A stretch of DNA of 64,000 nucleotides from contig CAWDWD010000007.1 of assembly GCA_963805915.1 (NCBI GenBank), positions 186,001 to 250,000 of the forward strand, given 5' to 3'. Shown one piece after another: positions 25,063-33,480 of the stretch. The translations under genes were made by a program, and so were the position numbers. The notes beneath the pieces are model-generated. The model saw only the letters and a program-made list of their open reading frames with translations, did no database searches and was not told where the DNA came from. This stretch comes from JAEULH01 sp963805915. Lineage in GTDB: Bacteria; Pseudomonadota; Alphaproteobacteria; Rhodospirillales; Defluviicoccaceae. The stretch's first letter is position 1, and each line of letters opens with the position of its first letter.

Positions 25063-25900
25063 TGTTTTTTGGCGCCCGACCTGATCGACCCCGAAGCAGT
25101 GCTCCGGGCCGGGGAAATGCCGCGCGCGGACCTCCTCGGCGTAGGCCTTGCCGGCCGCGGCGATGCCCGCGCCGAGCTCGGCGTAGCGTTTGACGAACTT
25201 GGGCTTGAAGTCGGAAAAAAGCCCGACGAGGTCCTCGGTCACCAGGATCTGCCCGTCGCACGCCGGCGAGGCGCCGATGCCGATGGTGGGGATCGGGATT
25301 TGCTGCGGTGATCGCGCGCGCGACCGGCTCGAACGTGCCCTCGATGACGGTGGCGAAGGCGCCGGCCTCGGCGGTGGCCTGGGCGTCGGCGATGATGTCG
25401 GCGGCCTCCTTCTCGGCCTTGCCGAGCGAGCGGAAGCCGCCGGCGGTGTTGACCGACTGCGGCATCAGGCCGACGTGGCCCAACACCGGGATCCCGCGCT
25501 CGCTGAGGAAGCGGATGGTGTCGGCCATCTCGACGCCGCCTTCGAGCTTGATTCCCGAGCAGCCGACTTCCTTCATGATCCGCGCGGCATTGCGGAACGC
25601 CTGTTCGCGCGATTCCTGATAGCTGCCGAACGGCATGTCGACGATGACGCAGGCGCGCTTCGAGCCGCGCATCACGGCTTGGCCGTGGGCGATCATCATG
25701 TCCAGCGTGACGCCCAGCGTACTCTCCATGCCGTAAAGGACCATGCCGAGCGAGTCGCCGACGAGCAGCAGATCGACGCTGTCGTCGAGCAGCACCGCCG
25801 TCAGCGAGGTATAGGCGGTCAGGCAGACGATCGGTGTCTCGCCCTTCATCGCCTGGATTCGCGGCACGGTCATACGCTTTTGCCTGGTCGCGACACTCAC
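25059..25900 (-). CDS. panB: 3-methyl-2-oxobutanoate hydroxymethyltransferase, frame broken at 25299-25301
   Basis: PanB adds a hydroxymethyl group from methylene-THF to ketoisovalerate, giving ketopantoate. Conserved blocks are RIQAMKGETPIVCLTAYT, VGDSLGMVLYGMESTLGVT, AVMRGSKRACVIVDMPFGSY, KLEGGVEMADTI and GHVGLMPQSVN. After AITAA the frame shifts: one A too many (AAA at 25299-25301, minus strand) separates it from IPTIGIGASPACDGQILV ... DFKPKFVKRYAELG, which is the correct C-terminal half. The GTG at 25900, with GAGGAGG about 9 bases upstream, gives the usual start MSVATRQKRMTVP. Two A-run corrections would give a normal 280-residue protein. Confidence 0.9.
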
Positions 25901-26009
25901 GGGCTCGATCCTCCTCGCCCGCTTGCTCCGGGGCGGGCCGCACTCTACCCGCAGCCCCGCGCCCGCGCAAAAGATCATTCGCAATTGCAGCGAGAATGGC
26001 GCGCGGGCG

Positions 26010-26038
26010 TTGACCGCCGGTGGCGCAAGGTCGATACC
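26010..26038 (+). promoter_or_regulatory. candidate sigma-70 promoter for dcd
   Basis: TTGACC at 26010-26015 and GATACC at 26033-26038 are spaced by 17 bases, about 35 bases before the dcd start codon. Similar boxes with GATACC occur before the membrane-protein gene at 46526. Confidence 0.3.
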
Positions 26039-26071
26039 ATAGCGGCCTTTTATAGGTATGATCGGCGGGTG

Positions 26072-27235
26072 ATGGCTTCAGGCGAAATTCCGGGGAAGCT
26101 GTTCGGCAACGGCGAGAATGGCGCCGCCCAACCGGCGCGCGCGACCGGTATTCTCCCGGCCCAAGAGATCCGCGCGATGATCCGCGGCCATGAGATCACC
26201 GCCGCGGCCAACATCGGCGAGGACCAGATTCAGCCGGCCAGCCTCGATTTGCGGCTGGGCCGCGTCGCCTACCGGGTCCGCGCGAGCTTCCTGCCGGGCT
26301 CGGGGGCGAGCGTGCTGGAGCGCCTGCGCGCATTCGGCATGCACGAGATCGATCTCGCCGACGGCGCGGTGCTCGAACGCGGCTGCGTCTACATCGTCCC
26401 GCTGATGGAAAGCGTCGCGCTCAAGAGCCGGATGTCGGCGCTCGCCAACCCGAAGAGCTCAATCGGCCGGCTCGACGTCTTCACCCGGCTGATCACCAAC
26501 CACTCGACCGTCTTCGACCAGGTCGCGGCCGGCTACAAGGGGCCGCTCTACGCCGAGATTTCGCCGCGCACATTCAGCATCGTCGCCCGCCAGGGCAGCC
26601 GGCTCAACCAGCTCCGCCTCCAGCGCGGCAGTCCGCCGGCCACCGACACCGCCATGCGTCGGCTGCACCGGGCAACGCCGCTGGTCGCCGCCGGCGACGC
26701 CATGGCGGACATCGATCAGGGCGTCGCCGTGACCGTCGATCTTGCAGGGCCGGGCGGGGCCGGGCCGGTCGGTTACCGCGCCCGGCGCCACACCGATCTC
26801 ATCGACCTGGCCCTGGTCGACCACTATCGCAGTGAAGACTATTGGGAGCCGGTCGGCGCCGACGATACAGCGACCCTGATCCTCAACCCCGGCGATTTCT
26901 ACATCCTCGCCTCGAAGGAAGCGGTCACCGTGCCGCCCGACCACGCCGCCGAGATGCGGCCCTATGACACCCGGGTCGGCGAATTCCGGGTCCACTACGC
27001 CGGTTTCTTCGACCCCGGCTTCGGCTACGCCGGCAGCGGCGGCGCCGGCTCGCGGGCGGTCCTCGAAATCCGCTCGTTCGAGGTCCCGTTCGCCTTGCGC
27101 GACGGCCAACTCGTCGGCCGCCTCGTCTACGAGCGCCTCGCCGCCGTCCCCGACAAGCTCTACGGCGCGACCATCGGCTCGTCCTACCAGCGCCAGGGCC
27201 TGATGCTGGCCAAGCAGTTCAAGCGCACGGCTTGA
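26072..27235 (+). CDS. dcd: 2'-deoxycytidine 5'-triphosphate deaminase (long alphaproteobacterial form)
   Basis: Dcd converts dCTP to dUTP for thymidylate synthesis. This 387-residue protein is about twice the length of E. coli Dcd (193), as in the long form annotated in many alphaproteobacteria. It carries two dUTPase-like halves: QIQPASLDLRLGRVAYRV early and GDFYILASKEAVTVPPDHAAEM late. The active-site block is SALANPKSSIGRLDVFTRLI, and GPLYAEISPRTFSI also matches the family. The frame opens far upstream (25190) opposite panB, but that extension is shadow; the ATG at 26072 gives MASGEIPGKLFG. It is convergent with the GH57 gene. Confidence 0.85.
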   Translation: MASGEIPGKLFGNGENGAAQPARATGILPAQEIRAMIRGHEITAAANIGEDQIQPASLDLRLGRVAYRVRASFLPGSGASVLERLRAFGMHEIDLADGAVLERGCVYIVPLMESVALKSRMSALANPKSSIGRLDVFTRLITNHSTVFDQVAAGYKGPLYAEISPRTFSIVARQGSRLNQLRLQRGSPPATDTAMRRLHRATPLVAAGDAMADIDQGVAVTVDLAGPGGAGPVGYRARRHTDLIDLALVDHYRSEDYWEPVGADDTATLILNPGDFYILASKEAVTVPPDHAAEMRPYDTRVGEFRVHYAGFFDPGFGYAGSGGAGSRAVLEIRSFEVPFALRDGQLVGRLVYERLAAVPDKLYGATIGSSYQRQGLMLAKQFKRTA

Positions 27236-27243
27236 GCGCCCGG

Positions 27244-29364
27244 CTACGCCAGATAGATGCGCTCCAGCGCGCCGCGGGCGACGTTGCCGCGGGCGTCCTC
27301 GGCCTCGATGTAGTAGCGGATGTCGCCGGCGCCGACGGGCAGGGCCGCGGTGCAATAATCGGCGGCGATCGCTGCGCCCGTCTTGGACGGGTAGGGGCCG
27401 TGGTTGGTCATCGCGACGCGGCGCTCGCCGGCCTCGGTGCGCAAGACCAGATCGACCCGCTGCAAACCGGCGATGTCGTGGACGAAGGTATGAACCGTGC
27501 CCTCGCGCGGCGCGTCGCGCAGGCAGTTGTTGCCCCAGGTCTGCCCGCCGGGGTTCTCCGGCGTGACCCAGGGCGCGAAGATCGTCGGCGGGGTCTCGTC
27601 GCGCTTGGCGGCGATGGCGGCGACGGCGTCCCTGGTCATGGCGTGGCCGGCGTTGGCGGCGTTGGTCACCTGCCGGTCCCAGACATCCTGACCGGTCCAG
27701 TACCAGTAGCAGCTGGTCTCGGCGGTCAGCATCAGCCGCGTGGCCTCGGCGAGCGCCGGGTGGCCGGGCTCGGCGTCCTCGACGCTGTGCACCAGATTCT
27801 GGAATGCCGTCAGCACCGCCCACGAGTTGAGGTCCGGCGAGTACGGCTCGTTGTAGCGGCTGAACCACTTCATGAACTGCGGATCGCCATTGTCGGCGCC
27901 GCTCCACGCGCCCGGCTCGAGGTGGAGCGCGCGGGCCGGGTCGGGCGGAAAGCGTTCGAGATAGTCCGACACGGTGGTCAGCTCGAAGCGGGGATCCTCG
28001 CGCAGCCATTGGACCAAGGCGGCGGTGTTGTGGTGGTAGTAGCTGTCGGCGCCGCCGCCGTGATTATCGCCATCCGAATGGAGCAGGAAGAAGGGGGGAT
28101 GCTTCGGATCGAAGGCGTCGGTGGCAACGATCTGGTCGTAGACCTGGCCAAGCACGCTCGGATACTGCAGGGCGCCGAAACCGCCGCGGGCGTCCTCGTT
28201 GCCGATATAGCGCTCGGCCGGCACGCAGATCATCTTGTGGATTTTGCCGTCCGCGTCCTCGTAGGCGACGTAGTCGGGCCGCAGCAGGCCGGGCGAGATC
28301 TTCGAGCCGGCCCAGACGTTCTGCAGCTGCAGCCAGTCGTCCACCGGCGGGTTAACCTGCTCGGCCGCGTTCGGCGGCAGCATGCCTTCGCTCAGGCCGG
28401 CGTAGGGGTAGTCCTGGCAGGCCCTAAAGCCGTGAATCGAATCGTAGATGATCGCCTCGACCCCGGCTTCGAGAAGCGCCGGGATCATGCGGACATGAAA
28501 GGCGGTCTCCGGCGGGAACATCACCTTTGAGGCCTCGACTCCGAAGGCCTCGCGGATGATCCGGCGGTGCCATTCGACCTGTTTGACGATGTTGCGCGCA
28601 GGGATCAGCGCCATCAGCGGATGAAAGAAGCCGAAGGCCGAGAAGTCGCAGCGCGGATGACCGAGCGCTGTCTTTTCCGCGGCCAAGGCGCGGAGCGCGC
28701 CGTTCCAGCCCGAGAATGCGCCGCCGCACAGGCCGTCGCGGGCGCAGCGGTCGAGCTGTTCGATCAGCGAGCCGCTCCAGCTCGTCGACAGTCCCGCGTG
28801 GGCGAGGCCGCCGTCGATGTACTGGCGAACCGCCGCGGGAATGAAGCTCGTGTAGTTGCCGGTCCGCGAGCCGAAGATGCCGTCCTTCTCGCCGTCCCAG
28901 TAGTTGACGTCGGTGGTGTTGTAGTACGGCTGGTGCATGTGCTTGTGGATGCCGAAGTACAGCTTGACCTCGGCGCCCGCGCTCTGCGTGGCGGCGCGCG
29001 GGGCCGGCTTTGCCGGCACGATGCGCAGCGCGCGGAACGCCTTGATCCAGTCGCCGCCACCCGCCTGGCGCCAGTCGGCGTTGCGGCAGCCTTCGACCTG
29101 AACGCGAACCTCTCCGGCGCCAACCAGCCCGGCGGGGATATGCACAACGAAGCTGGTTTCGCCGCCGCCGCCCGCCGGCGCCTTCTCGATGGCGTCGCCG
29201 CCGACGATATGCTGGCCGCCCTGGTCGTGCAGGATGACCTGCAGGAACGGAACCTCGCCGTCGGCCGCCACCTCGATCTCGAAGCCGGCGTTTTTCCGGC
29301 TCGCTGCCTCGGCGTCAATCGCCGCAGGCAGGTCGATGCGAAGAAATGTGGTGAAAGCAGCCAT
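27244..29364 (-). CDS. glycoside hydrolase family 57 protein
   Basis: This is a 706-residue protein. The GH57 opening motif is KLYFGIHKHMHQPYYN (near 135-150), and later GH57 blocks are FSAFGFFHPLMALIP, VMFPPETAFHVRMI (likely nucleophile Glu) and FFLLHSDGDNHGG (likely acid/base Asp). The first 130 residues form a separate, probably beta-rich domain, and the C-terminus another beta domain (RVDLVLRTEAGERRVAM). GH57 enzymes act on alpha-glucans (amylase, branching enzyme, amylopullulanase); the exact activity is not clear. No signal peptide is seen, so a cytoplasmic role in glycogen metabolism is plausible. The start at 29364 has GGGGAG six bases upstream. Confidence 0.88.
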   Translation of the reverse strand: MAAFTTFLRIDLPAAIDAEAASRKNAGFEIEVAADGEVPFLQVILHDQGGQHIVGGDAIEKAPAGGGGETSFVVHIPAGLVGAGEVRVQVEGCRNADWRQAGGGDWIKAFRALRIVPAKPAPRAATQSAGAEVKLYFGIHKHMHQPYYNTTDVNYWDGEKDGIFGSRTGNYTSFIPAAVRQYIDGGLAHAGLSTSWSGSLIEQLDRCARDGLCGGAFSGWNGALRALAAEKTALGHPRCDFSAFGFFHPLMALIPARNIVKQVEWHRRIIREAFGVEASKVMFPPETAFHVRMIPALLEAGVEAIIYDSIHGFRACQDYPYAGLSEGMLPPNAAEQVNPPVDDWLQLQNVWAGSKISPGLLRPDYVAYEDADGKIHKMICVPAERYIGNEDARGGFGALQYPSVLGQVYDQIVATDAFDPKHPPFFLLHSDGDNHGGGADSYYHHNTAALVQWLREDPRFELTTVSDYLERFPPDPARALHLEPGAWSGADNGDPQFMKWFSRYNEPYSPDLNSWAVLTAFQNLVHSVEDAEPGHPALAEATRLMLTAETSCYWYWTGQDVWDRQVTNAANAGHAMTRDAVAAIAAKRDETPPTIFAPWVTPENPGGQTWGNNCLRDAPREGTVHTFVHDIAGLQRVDLVLRTEAGERRVAMTNHGPYPSKTGAAIAADYCTAALPVGAGDIRYYIEAEDARGNVARGALERIYLA

Positions 29365-29461
29365 GAGTATCTCCCCGTTGCCGATGCAGACCACCGCTTA
29401 GGTCTTAGCGCAATGACGCGCGCGCCGATACCCGCGAGCGGAGGCAGCGAGGGTGCTGCGC

Positions 29462-30157
29462 CTATCGGCTTGGCGGCGGAGCAGGGGGCTTCGCCGGCGT
29501 GACCGGGACGGCGACTTCGTTGCGACGGAGGAAGGGAAGCGTCCACGGCGGGTCATAGAAGTAGGCGGCCGGTGGACCGGAGATTGTCCAGGCGCTGTCC
29601 TCGATAATCGCGCGCAGCCTGCGCGTCGCATCGTCGACGGCGTCGGGCGAGCGCGAGCCGGAAAAGCGCAAGACCGCCATCGTCTCGCCCGGTACCTCGA
29701 CAATTTCGATGTCGGGGTCGAGCGGTTGGGGCAGGGTCTCGCGGGTGTATTGGCCGGGCATGAAGAAACGCACCGTCCAGCGCCCGGCGCCGGCCTCGCT
29801 CTGCGCCACCGGCGCGGTCATGGCGATCTTCTCCGAGGCCGGGGCGCGGGCGTCGCTTTGCGCGACGGGAGCGGTCATGGCAATCTTCGCGTCGGCCCGG
29901 TTGTCGCCGAAGATGAAGGCGGCAAGTTTGCGGAAACCGGCCGTCCGCGCGGACGCCTCGTCGCCCTCGACAACGACCTCGGCCGCAAGGCGAGGGGGAT
30001 AGCCGCGAATTTCAACGTCTTCGCCGCCGCCGCGTCCGGCAATCGTCTCAACGACGGCGTAATCCGGTTGCTCGGTGCCGGAGCGGACGCCGAAGGTGCT
30101 GCACGCGCCGAGGGTGAGCGCCGCACCGCCCAGTGCAATTCGCTTGAGGATAGTCAT
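29462..30157 (-). CDS. SOUL-family heme-binding lipoprotein
   Basis: This 231-residue protein starts with a lipoprotein signal (GGAALTLGACS, Cys near 19) followed by a SOUL/HBP domain: YAVVETIAGRGGGEDVEIRGYPPRLAAE-like strands, then KIAMTAPVAQS, and RFFMPGQYTRETLPQP, IEIVEVPGETMAVLRFSG. The motif KIAMTAPVAQS is present twice, 19 residues apart, a feature also known in other bacterial SOUL proteins. SOUL proteins bind heme or tetrapyrroles, but their bacterial function is unclear. The ATG at 30157 was chosen because it starts the signal; the longer open frame to 30661 lies antisense to arfB. The two genes are divergent. Confidence 0.85.
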   Translation of the reverse strand: MTILKRIALGGAALTLGACSTFGVRSGTEQPDYAVVETIAGRGGGEDVEIRGYPPRLAAEVVVEGDEASARTAGFRKLAAFIFGDNRADAKIAMTAPVAQSDARAPASEKIAMTAPVAQSEAGAGRWTVRFFMPGQYTRETLPQPLDPDIEIVEVPGETMAVLRFSGSRSPDAVDDATRRLRAIIEDSAWTISGPPAAYFYDPPWTLPFLRRNEVAVPVTPAKPPAPPPSR

Positions 30158-30257
30158 GACCGCGACAATGGGTGCGGCGGCGCTGCGGCGCAAGTTGTCG
30201 TTGGCATGCCTACGCAACGGGTATTCCGGACATGGTAAAACCAACCTATGGTGTGAC

Positions 30258-30680
30258 ATGATCCGGATCGGCGAGGACACATGGGTAAATGAACGTGCGA
30301 TCGAGGAAAGGTTCATTCGCGCCTCCGGTCCCGGCGGCCAGAACGTCAACAAGGTGGCGACGGCGGTCGAGCTGCGCTTCGATGCGGCCCACTGCGCCGA
30401 GCTGTCCGAGGACGTCCGCGCGCGCCTGCGCCGCCTTGCCGGGCGGCGGTGGACGCAGGACGGCGTAATCGTGATCACGGCGCGGCGGCATCGCACCCAG
30501 GAGCGCAACCGCGCCGATGCCTGGGAGCGGCTTGCCGAGATGATTGGCGAGGCGGCCCGGACGCCGATCCGACGCACGCCGACCAGGCCGACGGCCGCCG
30601 CCAGGCGCCGCCGGCTCGAGGCGAAGCGCCGGCGAGCGGTGGCGAAGACGCTGCGGCGCAAGGCCCAGCCCGCGGATTAG
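30258..30680 (+). CDS. arfB: peptidyl-tRNA hydrolase ArfB (ribosome rescue)
   Basis: ArfB (YaeJ) enters the empty A site of stalled ribosomes and hydrolyses peptidyl-tRNA. This 140-residue protein has the release-factor GGQ loop at residues 26-28 (RASGPGGQNVNKVATAVEL) and the long basic C-terminal tail (RRRRLEAKRRRAVAKTLRRK) that goes into the mRNA channel. Length and organisation match E. coli ArfB. The ATG at 30258 starts just before the first strand (MIRIGEDTWV). The ferredoxin-GluQRS gene follows after 37 bases. Confidence 0.95.
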   Translation: MIRIGEDTWVNERAIEERFIRASGPGGQNVNKVATAVELRFDAAHCAELSEDVRARLRRLAGRRWTQDGVIVITARRHRTQERNRADAWERLAEMIGEAARTPIRRTPTRPTAAARRRRLEAKRRRAVAKTLRRKAQPAD

Positions 30681-30717
30681 GCGCCGCGGCCGGAGCCTCG
30701 GTTTCACGGAGGACGAC

Positions 30718-31956
30718 ATGGCGACGATCAGGTTCATGGTCGATGGCGAGGCAAGGACGTTCAACGTGCCGGTCGCCGAGGGTTCGTCACCGCCGAGCCT
30801 GCTTGCGGTCGCCAGGGATAATGGCGTGCCGATCTTGTTCAACTGCGGGACGGGGGACTGCGGCGCCTGCCTGGTCGACGTCGAGATCCTCGGCGGCGAG
30901 GCTTCGCCGATGAGCGACGCGGAAGGGTTCTACCTGCGCGCGACCGGTCGGCTCGGCAAACCGAACGATGGGGCGCGGGCGCGCCTGGCGTGTCAGTACA
31001 AGATTAGCGGCGGCTGCGACCTCCGGGTTCAATCACGACGAATGTCGGCTGCTTCTAGCGTGGCCACCGTATCGCGTTTCGCGCCCAGTCCGACCGGCGA
31101 TTTGCATCTCGGCCACGCCTATGCCGCGATCCATGCGCACGACGTCGCGATGCGCGGGGCAGGCCGCTTCATCGTTCGCATCGAGGATCTCGATACGGGC
31201 CGTTGTCGCGACGAGTTCGTTGCCCGCCAGCTTGATGATCTGGCCTGGCTGGGCTTGCGTTGGGACGAACCGATCGCGCGGCAATCCGCGCGGATGGCGC
31301 TTTATGCCGCGGCCCTCGCCCGGCTGGACGAGCTCGGTGTCACCTACCCGTGCTTTTGCACCCGCAAGGAGATCCACGACGAGATCGCCGCCGCCGGTGG
31401 CGCTCCGCATTCCCTCGCCCCCGACGGCTCGTCTGTCTATCCCGGCACCTGCCGAGGCCGCGCGCCGGCGCAACGCCGTGAGCTGGTTGCGAGCGGTCAG
31501 GCCTACGCCGTGCGCCTGGATGTTGGCCGGGCCTTCGCGATCACCGGGCCGTTGTCGTGGACCGACCGGCTGCGCGGGCCGCGCGCCGCCGAGCCCGAGC
31601 GTTTCGGCGACGTCGTCATCGCCCGCAAGGATGTGGCCGCCAGCTATCATCTGGCGGTGGTTGTCGACGACGCCGATCAGGGCGTCACCGAGGTGACGCG
31701 GGGCGAGGATTTGCTTGAAGCGAGCCATATTCATCGCCTTTTGTATGGACTTCTGGAGATCTCGCCGCCGGTGTGGCATCACCACCCGCTTTGTCGCGAC
31801 CGATTTGGCCGGCGATTTGCGAAGCGCGACGCGGACGTAACCATCCGTGCGTTGCGCGATCGCGGTTACGGCCCTTCCGAGGTTCGCGCGATGGCGGCGG
31901 CCGCGGCCGAGACACGGGGATTGCGCGAGCGGATTGAACTGGCGAAATCACCATGA
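30718..31956 (+). CDS. gluQ: 2Fe-2S ferredoxin domain fused in frame to glutamyl-Q tRNA(Asp) synthetase
   Basis: One 412-residue frame contains two domains. Residues 1-105 are plant-type 2Fe-2S ferredoxin: cysteines 43, 48 and 51 in FNCGTGDCGACLV and Cys92 in RLACQYK. From about residue 110 it is GluQRS: SRFAPSPTGDLHLGHAYAA (HIGH motif near 130), RIEDLDTGRC, a zinc site of CFC (near 212) plus YPGTC, and a degenerate KMSKS-like RRFAKRD. GluQRS loads glutamate onto queuosine of tRNA-Asp. There is no stop between the parts and no Shine-Dalgarno before the internal ATG at about 31042. A lost stop codon through a sequence error is possible. GGAGG precedes the first ATG. The end overlaps the GH13 start (ATGATG). 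Confidence 0.82.
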   Translation: MATIRFMVDGEARTFNVPVAEGSSPPSLLAVARDNGVPILFNCGTGDCGACLVDVEILGGEASPMSDAEGFYLRATGRLGKPNDGARARLACQYKISGGCDLRVQSRRMSAASSVATVSRFAPSPTGDLHLGHAYAAIHAHDVAMRGAGRFIVRIEDLDTGRCRDEFVARQLDDLAWLGLRWDEPIARQSARMALYAAALARLDELGVTYPCFCTRKEIHDEIAAAGGAPHSLAPDGSSVYPGTCRGRAPAQRRELVASGQAYAVRLDVGRAFAITGPLSWTDRLRGPRAAEPERFGDVVIARKDVAASYHLAVVVDDADQGVTEVTRGEDLLEASHIHRLLYGLLEISPPVWHHHPLCRDRFGRRFAKRDADVTIRALRDRGYGPSEVRAMAAAAAETRGLRERIELAKSP

Positions 31957-33458
31957 TGGCCGTGCGGTATCCCTCTCTCTACCAGATCAACACCTGGGTC
32001 TGGCTTGCTCGCATCGGTCGACGATTGGGCCGGCCGGCGACGCTCGACGATATCGACGACGCCGCGCTCGACAAGCTCGCCGATCTCGGTTTCGACTGGG
32101 TCTGGCTGCTGAGCGTATGGCGGACCGGGGAGGCGGGTCGCGCGGTTTCGCTGCAAAATCCTCAGTGGCGGGAGGAATACCGCCAAGTCCTTCCCGATGT
32201 CAGCGACAACGACATTCGCGGCTCCGGCTTCGCCATCACCGGCTACACCGTGCACGAGGCGCTCGGCGGCCCCAACGCCCTGATCCGCCTGCGCAAGCGG
32301 CTGCGCCTCCGCGGACTGGCGCTGATGCTCGACTTCGTTCCCAACCACACCGCGCCCGATCATCCCTGGGTCCAGGAGCATCCGGATTATTACGTTCAGG
32401 GAACGGAAGACGATCTCGCCCGCGCGCCGGAGAACTGGGCCAGGGTGGAGACCGGCGCCGGGCCCGGCATCGTCGCGCGCGGCCGCGATCCCTATTTTCC
32501 CGGCTGGCCGGACACCCTGCAGCTCGACTACTCGAGCGCGGATCTGCGCGAGGCCCAGATGCGCGAGCTTGCCGCCATCGCCGGCCTCTGCGACGGCGTT
32601 CGCTGCGACATGGCGATGCTGGTTCTGCCGGAGGTGTTCCGCAAGACCTGGGGGCGGCCGGCGGCGCCGTTCTGGCCGGAGGCGATCGCCAGGGTCCGCC
32701 GCGTCCATCCCGGCTTCACTTTCATGGCCGAGGTCTACTGGAACCTGGAGTGGTCGCTGCAGCAGGACGGCTTCGACTACACCTACGACAAGCGGCTCTA
32801 TGACCGGCTGCGCGAAGCCAACGCGACCGGCGTGCGTGATCATCTGGTCGCCGATCTCGACTTTCAGAACAAGCTCGCGCGCTTCCTTGAAAACCACGAC
32901 GAGCCGCGCGCGGCCGCGGCCTTTCCCTTCCCGATCCATCGCGCGGCGGCGATCGTCACCTTTTTTCTGCCGGGCTTGCGTTTCTTCCACCAAGGACAGC
33001 TGGAAGGCCGGCGGCTGCGCATCCCGATGCACCTCGGCCGCGGTCCCGACGAACCGACCGATCCGGCCGTCGCCGCGTTCTACGACCGATTGCTCAAGGT
33101 CCTCAAACGGCCGATCTTCCGTAACGGATCCTGGCGGCGGATCGATCCGCGCCCCGCCTCGGACGACAACCGGACCTCCGAAGGATTTGTCGCGTTCGCC
33201 TGGCAAGATCACGGGGGGCAGGGCCCGGGCGGGCAGGGTTCGGGCGAGGAATGCGTCATCGGCGTGGTCAACTTCTCCCGCGCGGCGGGGCAATGCCGCC
33301 TGCCGCTCGGCTTCATCGAGCTGCGCCGCAAGACCGTGCGGCTCAATGACCTGATGAGCGAGGTGCGCTACGAGCGCAGCGGCGACGAACTTGCCGCCGC
33401 CGGACTGTTCGTCGACATGCCGCCGTGGGGCTACCAGCTCTTCGACGTTGTAACGTAG
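31953..33458 (+). CDS. GH13 alpha-amylase family glycosidase
   Basis: This 501-residue protein has a GH13 barrel with all four conserved regions: DFVPNH (about 127), GVRCDMAML with nucleophile Asp (about 219), FMAEVYW with acid/base Glu (about 260) and FLENHDEPR (about 315). It begins YPSLYQINTWVWLARIGRRLG and ends with a small beta domain. No signal peptide is seen, so it probably acts in the cytoplasm on glycogen, maltodextrins or trehalose-like sugars; the exact substrate cannot be told. The ATG overlaps the stop of the gluQ frame, suggesting coupled translation. Confidence 0.9.
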   Translation: MMAVRYPSLYQINTWVWLARIGRRLGRPATLDDIDDAALDKLADLGFDWVWLLSVWRTGEAGRAVSLQNPQWREEYRQVLPDVSDNDIRGSGFAITGYTVHEALGGPNALIRLRKRLRLRGLALMLDFVPNHTAPDHPWVQEHPDYYVQGTEDDLARAPENWARVETGAGPGIVARGRDPYFPGWPDTLQLDYSSADLREAQMRELAAIAGLCDGVRCDMAMLVLPEVFRKTWGRPAAPFWPEAIARVRRVHPGFTFMAEVYWNLEWSLQQDGFDYTYDKRLYDRLREANATGVRDHLVADLDFQNKLARFLENHDEPRAAAAFPFPIHRAAAIVTFFLPGLRFFHQGQLEGRRLRIPMHLGRGPDEPTDPAVAAFYDRLLKVLKRPIFRNGSWRRIDPRPASDDNRTSEGFVAFAWQDHGGQGPGGQGSGEECVIGVVNFSRAAGQCRLPLGFIELRRKTVRLNDLMSEVRYERSGDELAAAGLFVDMPPWGYQLFDVVT

Positions 33459-33480
33459 CGGGCCGGTTATGTAGCGGGCG

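Noticed and set aside
25190..26071. 5' extension of the dcd frame by about 290 codons
   Set aside because: It is antisense to panB and low-complexity; the conserved Dcd sequence starts at 26072.
29800..29890. Duplicated KIAMTAPVAQS motif as a novel repeat
   Set aside because: Doubling of this motif is known in bacterial SOUL proteins, so it is not reported as unusual.
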